This document shows, piece by piece, positions 9,072 to 17,888 of a DNA stretch of 64,000 nucleotides; position 1 is the stretch's first letter, and each line of letters begins with the position of its first letter. A program made the position numbers and the translations under genes. Source of the DNA: Clostridiales bacterium. GTDB lineage: Bacteria > Bacillota > Clostridia > Oscillospirales > CAG-272. The notes beneath the pieces are model-generated. The model had not been told where the DNA came from, ran no database searches, and saw only the letters and a program-made list of their open reading frames with translations. The stretch covers positions 6,359-70,358 of the forward strand of contig DPGD01000048.1 in assembly GCA_003522145.1 (NCBI GenBank), read 5' to 3'.

Positions 9072-9974
9072 TTATTTCCGGTTTTCCGAAAGAATGCTTG
9101 CCAAAAAGCTCTTTGCGGCGGCAGAAAGAGGAAGATTTTCCGGATAGACCAAGCAAAAGGTCCTCGGAGGCGGAGGACAGGCCAGGGAGAACTCGTAAAG
9201 CTCTCCCTTTTGCAGAGCATCGGCGGCAAAATCACGCACCACCGAGCCGATGCCGATACCTCTTTTGGCAAACTCCAGAACCAGGTCGCTTGTGGCCAGC
9301 TCAATGGTGGGCCGGGGCAGTTTGTCTGCCCGGCAATGAACCCGGATGTGCTGATCCACATAGGCTCTCGTGCTGGTGGTCTTTTCCAGCATAATGAGCG
9401 GGAACTCGCTTAACTCCTCAAAGGAAAGGGGAGTGCTTTCCGGGCGAAAAGAGGGACTTGCCACAAATACATCCTGAATCTCCTTCACCGGCAAAGAAAC
9501 CAGATGCTCCAGCTCAGACAAAGGTCCTGAAACCACGCACAGGTCGATATTTCCACCCTTAAGGGCGGAAAGGGTCTGGGGGGTGGGGGCGTTGGTCACC
9601 GAGAGATGAATGCCCGGATGATCCTGGTGGAATTTTTCAATGTAGTCCAAAAGAAAGAACTTTAAGGTCATATCGGAAGCGCCGATGCGCAGTTCGCCTC
9701 CCGCCAGCCCGGAAAATTCAAGGAGCTTGTCTTCCCCGGCCTCCAGAAAGGAAAAGGCGTTTTTCACATAATCGAAAAGCACCCGGCCTTCGGGTGTGAG
9801 AGCGATGCCTCTGCTGGTCCGAAAAAACAGGACGGTGTGCAGTTCCTTTTCCAGATTGCCGATCATCGCACTGACAGCCGGCTGGGAAACATAGAGCTTT
9901 TTGGCGGCGGCGGAAATGCTGCCTGCCTTTGCAACCTCAAAAAAGTAGCGGTAAAGGGCCAGATTGTCGATCAT
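9072..9974 (-). CDS. LysR-family transcriptional regulator
   Basis: The 300-residue regulator has an N-terminal winged helix-turn-helix (residues about 4-60, with SISAAAKKLYVSQPAVSAMI) and a periplasmic-binding-protein-like effector domain from about residue 88 onward. The effector is unknown. It starts 12 bases after the acyl-ACP thioesterase gene on the same strand with a GGGGGAGA ribosome site, so it is probably cotranscribed with it. The 293 bases downstream to darA hold no convincing gene. Confidence 0.9.
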   Translation of the reverse strand: MIDNLALYRYFFEVAKAGSISAAAKKLYVSQPAVSAMIGNLEKELHTVLFFRTSRGIALTPEGRVLFDYVKNAFSFLEAGEDKLLEFSGLAGGELRIGASDMTLKFFLLDYIEKFHQDHPGIHLSVTNAPTPQTLSALKGGNIDLCVVSGPLSELEHLVSLPVKEIQDVFVASPSFRPESTPLSFEELSEFPLIMLEKTTSTRAYVDQHIRVHCRADKLPRPTIELATSDLVLEFAKRGIGIGSVVRDFAADALQKGELYEFSLACPPPPRTFCLVYPENLPLSAAAKSFLASILSENRK

Positions 9975-9986
9975 CGGTTCTCCCCC

Positions 9987-10715
9987 TTAAAGATTCTCAA
10001 AGACCAACCGTCCTTCTGCGCAGAGCTGACCGTCGGAACGCCGGAAGCACCGGAGAAACCAGACGCCCTCTTCTTCGGCGGCAAACAGAGATAGAGTTTC
10101 CCCCAGGGGCGCTTCCGTCCGGTAGGAAACCGAAAGCTCCCGCAACCGTTTTCCTTCAAGGGGCAGTTTGTCGCAGAACAAATCGGGATAACGGGTATTG
10201 TTCATGTGTCGATTCCGGTCGCAAACGCTGTAGCCCACATAAAAGGAGCCAAAGTCCCGGAAGGCCAGATCCTTCGGAATCCGGAACCGCAGGGGAACAT
10301 CCGTCTCTTGGAAGGGGACGGTCGGGAAGGGCAGTCCGGCCTCTTCCACGGTGAGCAATTTTTTGTCTGAAATCTGTACAAGCGCCCAACTGGAAGAAAG
10401 CTCCGCCACCGGCCGTCCGTTTTTGTATAATTCCGAATTCCGGTAAAAAGTGACGCCCTTGCTTTGGCAGGGAGCCGTGCGGCAGAGAACCCGATCACCG
10501 GGGAAGAGCGGTTGGTGAACGGACAGGGAAACCCGTGAAAGAATGAACGCACAGTTCTTTTTCAGGCAATCATCATAGCCAAAGCCCCCGCTCTCCACCT
10601 GCAAATTGGCGCATTCCTGCAAATAGCGCATATAGCCGGAGGGGCGCAGGACCCCATTGTAATCGCAATCGTGGGAATTGATCTTCAGTTCGGTTTCAAA
10701 AGCGCAGTTCAGCAT
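9987..10715 (-). CDS. Acyl-ACP thioesterase (FatA-like, double hot-dog)
   Basis: The 242-residue product belongs to the bacterial acyl-ACP thioesterase family, which releases free fatty acids from acyl carrier protein. The first hot-dog domain covers about residues 1-125 (SHDCDYNGVLRPSGYMRYLQE near the start), and the second about residues 150-242 with the catalytic-region motif NRHMNNTRY near residue 170, as in plant FatA/FatB. It has an AAGGAAGG ribosome site. Neighbours on the same strand are a family 2 glycosyltransferase upstream and a LysR regulator downstream. The chain-length preference cannot be inferred. Confidence 0.87.
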   Translation of the reverse strand: MLNCAFETELKINSHDCDYNGVLRPSGYMRYLQECANLQVESGGFGYDDCLKKNCAFILSRVSLSVHQPLFPGDRVLCRTAPCQSKGVTFYRNSELYKNGRPVAELSSSWALVQISDKKLLTVEEAGLPFPTVPFQETDVPLRFRIPKDLAFRDFGSFYVGYSVCDRNRHMNNTRYPDLFCDKLPLEGKRLRELSVSYRTEAPLGETLSLFAAEEEGVWFLRCFRRSDGQLCAEGRLVFENL

Positions 10716-10762
10716 CGTAGCTTTTCCTTCCTTATAAATTCCGAGAAAGGACGGCAGAGCGT

Positions 10763-11497
10763 TCAGGCTTGGGCCGGTTTCTTCTCTTCATTCATCCGTT
10801 TTTTGATTTTTCTGAGATCTCGCAACATCTGAAAAGCATCCTTTGCGGGGTGAACGGAGGATTTTCCGTGGTGCAGGACCTTTACGGGCATTTCCCTGTA
10901 GGAAAGCTGTCGGGAGGTCGCTTTCAGAAGAATTTCTAAGTCAAAGGCAAAACCATAGGTTTCCAGTCCGGAAAATAATTTGAAGGCACAGCTTTGCTCG
11001 AACCCCTTGATTCCGCACTGGGAGTCGGAAAAGGGAATGCCGGCAACGGTTTTCACCACACGGAAATAGACCTTGGACATCATCCGCCGCAGGGCTGAGT
11101 AGCCGGTATATCCGTCGTCGGAAAGGGAACGGGAACCTACAATCAGTTGGGTTCCTTCGGTCTCAAAGGCAGAGAGAAAGACGAAAATCTCCTCAACGCC
11201 ATAGGCTAAGTCGCAGTCTGTAAAAAGGACGAACCGGCCTTCGGCGCGGCACATGCCCTCTTTCAGCGCTCCGCCTTTTCCTCGGTTCTTTTCATAGGAA
11301 ACCACCTTGAGGGAGGGGATTTCCGAAGCGCAACGCTGCAGAATCAGAAGACTGCCGTCGGAGCTTCCGTCATTGACCGCTACGATTTCCCATTCTCCCG
11401 GTATTTTTTCTTCCAACGCTCTTGAGAGGGTATGCAGAGTGGCGGGCAAAGCCTCTTCCTCGTTGTAAATCGGCAGGACAACAGACAGTCGTATCAT
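10763..11497 (-). CDS. Family 2 glycosyltransferase (dolichyl-phosphate-sugar synthase-like)
   Basis: The 244-residue GT-A glycosyltransferase starts with SVVLPIYNEEEALP, continues with VNDGSSDGS near residue 40, and has a DXD-type metal site TDCDLAY near residue 92. The later QCGIKGF and FDLEIL motifs resemble enzymes that move a sugar from a nucleotide to a polyprenyl phosphate. There is no membrane domain, so it acts at the cytoplasmic face. It is probably read with the thioesterase 47 bases downstream. The acceptor and sugar are unknown. Confidence 0.85.
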   Translation of the reverse strand: MIRLSVVLPIYNEEEALPATLHTLSRALEEKIPGEWEIVAVNDGSSDGSLLILQRCASEIPSLKVVSYEKNRGKGGALKEGMCRAEGRFVLFTDCDLAYGVEEIFVFLSAFETEGTQLIVGSRSLSDDGYTGYSALRRMMSKVYFRVVKTVAGIPFSDSQCGIKGFEQSCAFKLFSGLETYGFAFDLEILLKATSRQLSYREMPVKVLHHGKSSVHPAKDAFQMLRDLRKIKKRMNEEKKPAQA

Positions 11498-11573
11498 GTT
11501 TTTTGATCACTTTCCGCTTTTTTCAGCATTCCTTATGGAGGGCACTTTAAAAATTCCCCGTACATCGGGCATA

Positions 11574-11664
11574 GGCGTTTTTGCCTTGGGGCTCCGTTGC
11601 AAAAGGCCTTCATACACAAAGGATCCCTTCGCTCGTTTTGCGCCTCGTTCTTTGCAAGGACGCC
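11574..11664 (-). other. Structured non-coding element between the sortase and glycosyltransferase genes
   Basis: The 196-base gap contains nested inverted repeats: outer arms GGCGT (11574-11578) and ACGCC (11660-11664), and inner arms TTGCAAA (11597-11603) and TTTGCAA (11651-11657). A further local palindrome lies around AAGGATCCCTT. On the minus strand it would be the leader of the glycosyltransferase gene. The plus-strand 62-codon frame here looks like a spurious ORF over a non-coding element. I cannot name the element. Confidence 0.4.
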
Positions 11665-11693
11665 TGCCGCCGAATAGGCCTTGAATCTTTAAG

Positions 11694-12794
11694 CTACCCT
11701 TGAATCATTTCCACCAAAACTCCGAAAACCATGCACCGTTCCTTGCTCAGGGTGGAATTGGCACAGGTGTAAAGCATGAGCACCCGGTCCGTACCGTAAA
11801 GCTCCAGATTCTCCTGTTGGTGCAGGGAAGCATTTTGAATCTCCCGCATCCGGTTATAGAAGGCCTCGGTGCTCGAATAATTCAGAATTCCGGTAGGGCA
11901 CAGGGATGCGTCGGCGGTATAACAGGAGAAGACCTCATATTTCAGAATCGAGTCGGCCGTGCAGATATAGATATATTGCCGCTTTTGGAACAGATTGGAC
12001 TTTAAATAGCCCAACAACGCATTGAACATGGTTCCGTCGTTCCGCACATTGTGCCCATAGATCACGGTCAGGTCGTCCGACAGAAGCGTCCGGCTGTTCC
12101 GGTAATCCATGTAGATACTGCCGTAGCCGGTGGAATTCTTTTTGGGTCCGTGGTTCAGATAGAAATCGTTGTCCGTGCCCTGAACCAAGGGATATTCAAT
12201 GTTGGTTCCGGGAATGGAAATCCAGCCGAAAATATCGTCATTGCCGTATTCTTTACGCATGGCGGCGTATTTTATCTTCCATTCTGCCAGCGTATCCGCC
12301 GTCAGCCGCTCATCGTGGGGAGTCAGGTCCCGCAGCATGGTCAGAGGGTCGTTCGGGACGATGGCAGAAGAGGGATCGTCTCCTGAGTGGCTGGGTGTGA
12401 CCGGAACGGTAGGATCATCCGGCGTGGTCAAAGGAGGCTCCGAAGGATAGACCACATTTCCCGCAATCAAAGCGTCGTAATCGGCGACGGCATAAATATC
12501 CCTGCAAAGCAAAAGGGCCTTGGGCGTTTCTTTATTGCTCTCAAAGGGCGAATAATTATTGGCGATGTCCTTATAATCCTGATTGGAACCCGAAAAATTC
12601 AGAAGATTCCGCACCACCTGGGCGGAGGACCAGAGGGCCACCCCCAACAGCGCTGCCGCCAGGAGAACCCAGAGAAGCCAGAGGGCAAGCTCCTTCCCGC
12701 TTTTGCGGCGGGCTTTTACAGGAGGGGCAAGATCATCGGGAGTCAGTTCCTTCAAAGAGTCCTTAAAGAGATTTTCGTCGGGACGCTCGTTCAT
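11694..12794 (-). CDS. srtB: Class B sortase
   Basis: The 366-residue product is a class B sortase, a membrane-anchored transpeptidase that links surface proteins to peptidoglycan. A cytoplasmic N-terminus is followed by a membrane segment (about residues 33-53) and a long Pro/Thr-rich linker with TTPDDPTVPVTPS. The catalytic domain has the His in VIYGHNVRNDGTMF near residue 249, the Cys in LMLYTCANS near residue 345 and the Arg in SKERCMVFG near residue 355. It has a good AAAGGAG site. No substrate with a C-terminal sorting signal is visible nearby, so it is an orphan here. Confidence 0.9.
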   Translation of the reverse strand: MNERPDENLFKDSLKELTPDDLAPPVKARRKSGKELALWLLWVLLAAALLGVALWSSAQVVRNLLNFSGSNQDYKDIANNYSPFESNKETPKALLLCRDIYAVADYDALIAGNVVYPSEPPLTTPDDPTVPVTPSHSGDDPSSAIVPNDPLTMLRDLTPHDERLTADTLAEWKIKYAAMRKEYGNDDIFGWISIPGTNIEYPLVQGTDNDFYLNHGPKKNSTGYGSIYMDYRNSRTLLSDDLTVIYGHNVRNDGTMFNALLGYLKSNLFQKRQYIYICTADSILKYEVFSCYTADASLCPTGILNYSSTEAFYNRMREIQNASLHQQENLELYGTDRVLMLYTCANSTLSKERCMVFGVLVEMIQG

Positions 12795-12842
12795 ATTCTG
12801 CTCCTTTCTTCATCTTGGGGAAAAGGAAAATTCTTTGTTCGG

Positions 12843-14033
12843 TTATTTTAGACCGTAATGCTCTGCCAGCTTTTTAAAAGCAGGCAGGGAACGCTCAATG
12901 GTGTCTTTGGAAACGCAGTAGGCAATACGGGCATACCCCGGCAGACCGAAGCTTTCCGAGGGCACGATCAGCAGATCCAGCTTTTTGGCCTCTTCGCAAA
13001 AGTCCCGATCGCTCCCGCCGGGCGCTTGGAGGAAGAGATAAAAGGCACCGTCAGGCTTGACGCAGGTAAAGCCCAGGGCGCAAAGGGCGTTGTAAAGCAG
13101 ATCCCGGTTTTCCTTATAGGAAGAGACATCGGAGGTTTCGTCAAGACAGGACAAAAGCATTTTCTGGAAAAGCACCGGAGCGCACACATAGCCCAGCGCT
13201 CTTCCTGCCCCGCAGATGGCGGCGAACACCTTTTCTCTTTCCTCCGCCTCATGGCACAGGGCAATATAGCCGATCCGCTCGCCGGGCAGGGACAGAGCCT
13301 TGCTGTAGGAATAGCAGACCAGCGTGTTCCTGTAAAGATTCATGAGGTACGGGACCTGCACATTTCCGTAGACCAATTCTCTGTAGGGCTCGTCGGCAAT
13401 GATCCAGATGGGCTTGCCCTGTTTTTCCGAAGCCTTTTGAAGCAGTGCGGCAATCTTGCAAAGATCCTCTTCGGAGATCACGGCTCCGGAGGGATTGTTG
13501 GGAGAGTTGAGAATGACGGCTCTGGTCCTGCTGTTCAAGGCCTGCTCCAGCTTTTCCAAATCGGGTGCAAAATCCTTTTCTCTTGCAGGTACCGAGCGCA
13601 TTACACCGTTGGCTTTTTCGATGAATACCTTATATTCCGGGAAGTAGGGCGCCACCGTGATGACCTCCTCTCCTTCATCCAGCAGAGCGTGAAGAGAAAT
13701 GGTCAGAGAGGCGGCGGCACCGCAGGTCATGTAAATATCGCCCGGGGTCTCTTTTGTGCCGAAGCGGGCATTGATGCTTTCGGCAACGGCCTTCCGCACC
13801 TCCGGGTCGCCTGCGGCAGAGGAATAGCCGTGCAGAACGGTGGGCTCGGTGTGTTCAAGCAGATCGATAAGGGTCCGGTTGACCTTTTCGGGCGCCGGAA
13901 TGGAGGGGTTTCCCAAGGAGAAATCGTATACATTTTCGGCGCCGACTTCGGCTTTCCGTTTCAGTCCGTACTCAAAGAGATCGCGAATGGCCGAGCGGCA
14001 TTCGCCCAATTCAATCATTTTTTTGTTCGCCAT
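12843..14033 (-). CDS. Pyridoxal-phosphate aminotransferase, class I/II
   Basis: The 396-residue product is an AspC-like aminotransferase of fold type I. It shows GNPSIPAP near residue 42, the PLP phosphate-ring region CGAAASLTI near residue 105, LNSPNNPSGAVI near residue 181, the DEPYREL strand near residue 225 and the Schiff-base lysine in YSYSKALSLPGERIGY near residue 245. The amino donor cannot be decided. It follows a membrane-protein gene by 51 bases and precedes the sortase by 48 bases on the same strand. Confidence 0.9.
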   Translation of the reverse strand: MANKKMIELGECRSAIRDLFEYGLKRKAEVGAENVYDFSLGNPSIPAPEKVNRTLIDLLEHTEPTVLHGYSSAAGDPEVRKAVAESINARFGTKETPGDIYMTCGAAASLTISLHALLDEGEEVITVAPYFPEYKVFIEKANGVMRSVPAREKDFAPDLEKLEQALNSRTRAVILNSPNNPSGAVISEEDLCKIAALLQKASEKQGKPIWIIADEPYRELVYGNVQVPYLMNLYRNTLVCYSYSKALSLPGERIGYIALCHEAEEREKVFAAICGAGRALGYVCAPVLFQKMLLSCLDETSDVSSYKENRDLLYNALCALGFTCVKPDGAFYLFLQAPGGSDRDFCEEAKKLDLLIVPSESFGLPGYARIAYCVSKDTIERSLPAFKKLAEHYGLK

Positions 14034-14084
14034 TTTGTTCTTCCTTCTTCATCGGATGCCCGCAGGCATCCGTTTTTTCAAGAG

Positions 14085-15224
14085 TTATCCTTCTTGCTCT
14101 TGGCTTACGGCGTTTTCTTCGGAGAAGTCTTCCGACAGGTCGGACGGAACAGGCTCCGGGGCAGGAGAGCTTTCTTCCGTTTCCTCCGGATGGTCTTCGT
14201 CTGTGCGGCTGTCGGGGTTCTCAGATGTAAGGCTGTCGGAATTTCCGGAGTCTTCTTGGGAGGCTTCGGCAGGTTCTGACGCCTTTTCCGGGAGGGGAGC
14301 ACTCTCGGCGTTTTCGGAAAGCTCCTTTTGGACAGGCTTGCCAAGAGACTCCGCCTCGGTACACTCCTTGTCGGAAACCAGAGCGGGGTAGGCGGAAATC
14401 AGGGCGTATATTCCAAGGAAAAGCTTCACAATGGTATAAAAACTGGTCAGACCCAGAGAAAATCCGCACTTTCCGCCAAAGGTCAGGATCAGCTTGGGCA
14501 CGCATTCCGTAAAGGTGCAGAAAAAGGCGATCATTCCCATGGCGGCATAGGCCTTGGATACCGCTCTTTCGGGCAACTCCATGCGCAGCTCACTGAGAAA
14601 AAAGAGGGCGAGGGCGCACAGGGAGCAGACATTGGAAATCTTCGTGGGAGAAGAAAGGGGATCCAAGGAGAAAAAGTGATTCAGCAGCAATTGCAGGCAA
14701 CACCATACCGGAATGAAAATGCCGACAAGGATGCGGGCGCTTCCTTTAAAGCGGTCGGTGAAAAGAGGAACCAGAAAATAGAGCGCAGAAATAAGAGCGC
14801 ATCCGAGAGCGACCCATTGGAGCTTTCCGGTGGAAGCGGAAAGATTATAGGGGGTTACGGAAATTTTCTGTTTGCTCATCAGAAATTGCATCACCAGCAG
14901 GGAGAGAAGCCCAATGCCGCAGGCCGACTGCGCAAAGACTCGTCCGTAGGTGTTCGGGTCGCTTCGCCTGGGGGAGGAGCAGGGCTTTAAGAACAGCAGT
15001 GCAGACAGAAAAATCAGGACAGCCGCCGAAAAGAGAACGGTGAACAGGGTCAGGGGTACACCTTCCTGAAACAGAACCGAAGTGTAGATTCCGTCCACAT
15101 TCAATAAATCCCCCTGCTTTAAGTACAGAGCCAAAAACCCTCCTGCCCCTGCAAGGGAGGCGATCAGACAGAAAAACAGGTAGCTTTGTCCGATAACGCT
15201 TTTTTTGTTTCGTTCGGTATGCAT
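14085..15224 (-). CDS. Polytopic membrane protein with acidic C-terminal tail, unknown function
   Basis: The 379-residue protein has about eight hydrophobic segments (from SYLFFCLIASLAG near residue 14 to FLGIYALISAYPAL near residue 280). A tail of about 90 residues follows, dominated by Glu, Ser, Pro and Asp (SEPAEASQEDSGNSDS and similar), probably disordered and cytoplasmic. I do not recognise the family. The ATG at 15224 follows GAAGGAG and gives a natural N-terminus. A sigma-A promoter lies just upstream, so this gene heads a minus-strand run through the aminotransferase and sortase. Confidence 0.65.
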   Translation of the reverse strand: MHTERNKKSVIGQSYLFFCLIASLAGAGGFLALYLKQGDLLNVDGIYTSVLFQEGVPLTLFTVLFSAAVLIFLSALLFLKPCSSPRRSDPNTYGRVFAQSACGIGLLSLLVMQFLMSKQKISVTPYNLSASTGKLQWVALGCALISALYFLVPLFTDRFKGSARILVGIFIPVWCCLQLLLNHFFSLDPLSSPTKISNVCSLCALALFFLSELRMELPERAVSKAYAAMGMIAFFCTFTECVPKLILTFGGKCGFSLGLTSFYTIVKLFLGIYALISAYPALVSDKECTEAESLGKPVQKELSENAESAPLPEKASEPAEASQEDSGNSDSLTSENPDSRTDEDHPEETEESSPAPEPVPSDLSEDFSEENAVSQEQEG

Positions 15225-15253
15225 GGCAACTCCTTCTTTCATTTCATGAGTAC

Positions 15254-15282
15254 AGTATATACAATTCTCTATCGGAATTCAA
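15254..15282 (-). promoter_or_regulatory. Sigma-A promoter for the membrane-protein/aminotransferase/sortase run
   Basis: On the minus strand TTGAAT and TATACT are separated by 17 bases, about 30 bases before the start codon. Confidence 0.7.
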
Positions 15283-15417
15283 GGATTTTTCCGAAACTTT
15301 ATGCAAATTCCCGAAAAGAATATTCCCAACCTCGGGCTTTCATCGGTCCGGCGGCTTTTTCGGCGGGGAACCGTGCCGGGTCAAAGGAAAAGGCTTTTGA
15401 TTTTGCCGGAATTCTTT

Positions 15418-17727
15418 TCAGCGGGACCACTCTTCCAGTCTTTTCCTTAAGGTGGGCAGGTCCAGACGGTCTTTGGCGTATGCCTTGCGCAGCAGAGCCG
15501 GGGGCAAGAGAGGGTCATACTTATCCATGGAGGGGGATTCGCTTTCAAAAACCAGGTCCTCCACGGTGGTATGCTCTTTTTCAAAGAGAGCAAGAAGTCT
15601 TGCCGGCAGATCCTCGCCGGAGGATTTGTCCATTTTGAAGGAGAGATAGTAGCACCCTTCAAATTCGGGGGAGGAAATGCCCAGTTCCCCGCTGTAGCGC
15701 AAGAGCGCCCGGCGCAGGGTGCGGAAGGGGCGGGTTCCCAACCAGGGGAAAAAGCAGTAGGACAGTCCGCCCAGACGCAGGACCGGCCGTTCACAAAGCC
15801 CGGTGTTCCGGGCCACGGTACGGGCGGCGGTCAGCCGCTCCACCGCCTGCGGCTTCAGATAGGGATAGACGGTTTCCTCCGTAAGGACTTTTTTCATCCG
15901 TTCCAAAATTTTGGTGTGAATTTCTCCGTAATCTCCGGGCCAGGAAACATCCATGCGCCCCTTCACCGGCCGGACATAAATCAGTCTTCTCTTGATGTCG
16001 CAGTCCTCCACCTCCCATACATGCCCTGCCAGAGCGAAGCGCTCGCCTTTCGGGGGGCAGGAGGAAATGGTGCCGATTTCGTCCGAGCTCCAGAGAACCG
16101 TGAAATCCTCCGAATCCTTGAAGGAGGCGTAAAATTTATAGGAAGAGGTGAGCTTCTCTCCCTCCAGCCCGACGATCAGGCCGCCCTCCTCGGTGCGCTC
16201 CAGATAGTTTTCCTCCAGCATGAAACGAAGGAGGGTCTTATAATCCTCTTTTTCCACCTGAGAAAAGGGCGGAAGCCCCAGAACTCTGCCTGCAAGGGCG
16301 GCAGGCGTCCGCTCTCCGCCGGAGGCAAGAATCGACAGCGTCTCCTGAAAAAGGAGGCTCAGGGGAAGGGTTTTGGTGCCGGCCCCCTCGATAAATCCCT
16401 CCTCCAGATACAGTTGGATGACCGCAATGGCCTGCAAGAGCTTCCAAGGAAGGATCTGGGGAAGGGGAGCACCGGAAAGAGGCTCCTCCTCCCGGATAAC
16501 CATCATCATTTCGGGCGGTGCGCCTCTCCGGCCGGATCGGCCCAGGCGTTGCAGGAAGGAGGAGACGGTGTTGGGGGCATCCATCTGGATGACACGCGAA
16601 AGACGCCCGATGTCCACACCCAGCTCCAGAGTCACGGTGGCGCAGGTGGTATAGTATTCTTCGTTTTTTTTGATCTTTTCTTCCGCCTCTTCCCGCAGAG
16701 CGGCGGACAGATTGCCGTGGTGGATGAGAAAACGATCGGGCTCTCCCTTCCGCTCCGCCAGCTGTCTTAAGGCGGCAGTGACGCTTTCGGTTTCCTCTCT
16801 GGAATTGGAAAAAACCAGACAGCTTCTGTTTTCGGTGCAACGGTACACATATTCATAGCCGGCATCAAAATTCACAGACCCGTTGTCGTCTTTTTTCTCT
16901 ATGGGCTCCTTGGAAACGGCAGAGTCCAAAAAACCCTCTTGCAGGTGGCTTTCGCCGGATGCCTCCGGCATGCGCCCCTTGGGAAAAACGGCCGTGCCCT
17001 CTTCGCTCTGATCCTGAAGCCTGGAGGTGGGAACGAAAAAGTGCTCAATGCCCAAACGCCACACCGGGTGTTCCTCATCGGACCGGGTAAAGCGGACATT
17101 CTTGGTGCTTCCCCCGGAGAGCCAGCGGGCGGCGGCGGCACGGTCGCCGATGGTGGCGGAAAGACCGATCCTGCGGGGCGGACAGAGGAGAAGCCGCTCC
17201 AGGCGGACCAGTTGGCAGAGAATCTGCCGGCCCCGGTCGGTGCCCATCAAGGAATGCACTTCATCGATCACCACGAACCGCAGGTCGCCAAAAAGCCTCG
17301 GCAGGTCGTTTTGCCGGTTGATGAGCATACTCTCCAAGCTTTCCGGGGTGATCTGCAGGATCCCTTTGGGGTCCTTCAGGGCTTTGGCCTTGTGGGAGGA
17401 AGAAACATCTCCGTGCCAGTGGGCAAGAGGAATGCTGCCGGCTGCAAGAAGCTCGGAAAGCCGTTCAAACTGGTCGTTGATCAAGCTTTTCAGGGGAGCG
17501 ACGTACAGCACCCCGAAACTGCCGGGCGGGTCGTTGAGAAGCTCTGAAATGATGGGGAAAAAGGCCGCTTCGGTTTTTCCGGAGGCGGTGGAGGAGCAGA
17601 TGAGAAGGTGGTCGGCAGAGTCAAAAATGGCTGTTGCCGCCTCTTCCTGAACCGAACGAAGCTCGCTCCAGCCCTTTGAATAAATATAGTCCTGAATCAG
17701 CGGAGCATAGCGATCAAATGCACTCAA
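15418..17727 (-). CDS. Lhr-like DEAD/DEAH-box helicase
   Basis: The 769-residue superfamily 2 helicase shows, in order, the Q-motif region WSELRSVQEEA, Walker A SSTASGKTEAAF near residue 45, motif II VIDEVHSLMG near residue 155, motif III GLSATIGD and motif VI QRLGRSGRRGAPP near residue 418. The C-terminal half has the winged-helix and extra domains of the Lhr group, whose members act in DNA repair. It is shorter than full-length Lhr (about 1500 residues), matching Lhr-core proteins. The start is a TTG with AAAGGAG; the ORF extends upstream in frame without a ribosome site. Confidence 0.87.
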   Translation of the reverse strand: MSAFDRYAPLIQDYIYSKGWSELRSVQEEAATAIFDSADHLLICSSTASGKTEAAFFPIISELLNDPPGSFGVLYVAPLKSLINDQFERLSELLAAGSIPLAHWHGDVSSSHKAKALKDPKGILQITPESLESMLINRQNDLPRLFGDLRFVVIDEVHSLMGTDRGRQILCQLVRLERLLLCPPRRIGLSATIGDRAAAARWLSGGSTKNVRFTRSDEEHPVWRLGIEHFFVPTSRLQDQSEEGTAVFPKGRMPEASGESHLQEGFLDSAVSKEPIEKKDDNGSVNFDAGYEYVYRCTENRSCLVFSNSREETESVTAALRQLAERKGEPDRFLIHHGNLSAALREEAEEKIKKNEEYYTTCATVTLELGVDIGRLSRVIQMDAPNTVSSFLQRLGRSGRRGAPPEMMMVIREEEPLSGAPLPQILPWKLLQAIAVIQLYLEEGFIEGAGTKTLPLSLLFQETLSILASGGERTPAALAGRVLGLPPFSQVEKEDYKTLLRFMLEENYLERTEEGGLIVGLEGEKLTSSYKFYASFKDSEDFTVLWSSDEIGTISSCPPKGERFALAGHVWEVEDCDIKRRLIYVRPVKGRMDVSWPGDYGEIHTKILERMKKVLTEETVYPYLKPQAVERLTAARTVARNTGLCERPVLRLGGLSYCFFPWLGTRPFRTLRRALLRYSGELGISSPEFEGCYYLSFKMDKSSGEDLPARLLALFEKEHTTVEDLVFESESPSMDKYDPLLPPALLRKAYAKDRLDLPTLRKRLEEWSR

Positions 17728-17820
17728 CGGATACTCCTTTCCCCTCTTCAGAGAGGGCTTCCTATTTTTCCGGGCAGAAGTTCTCGCGGAACGGTGCGGA
17801 TGGCCAAAAGATTGCGCAAC

Positions 17821-17860
17821 TGCAAAAACACAGAGCAATCTGCAAAAACACAGAGCCGTT
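17821..17860. repeat. Two-copy 20-bp tandem repeat
   Basis: TGCAAAAACACAGAGCAATC is followed directly by a copy with a changed last four bases. It lies in the 161-base gap between the FkbM gene stop and the helicase start. No function is apparent. Confidence 0.8.
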
Positions 17861-17888
17861 TGCGAAGCACTGCTTGCTAAAAGACGGT

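Noticed and set aside
12858..14279. Plus-strand open frame of 473 codons
   Set aside because: It is antisense to the aminotransferase gene, whose motifs are complete. It has no ribosome site and its composition is that of a shadow frame of GC-rich coding DNA.
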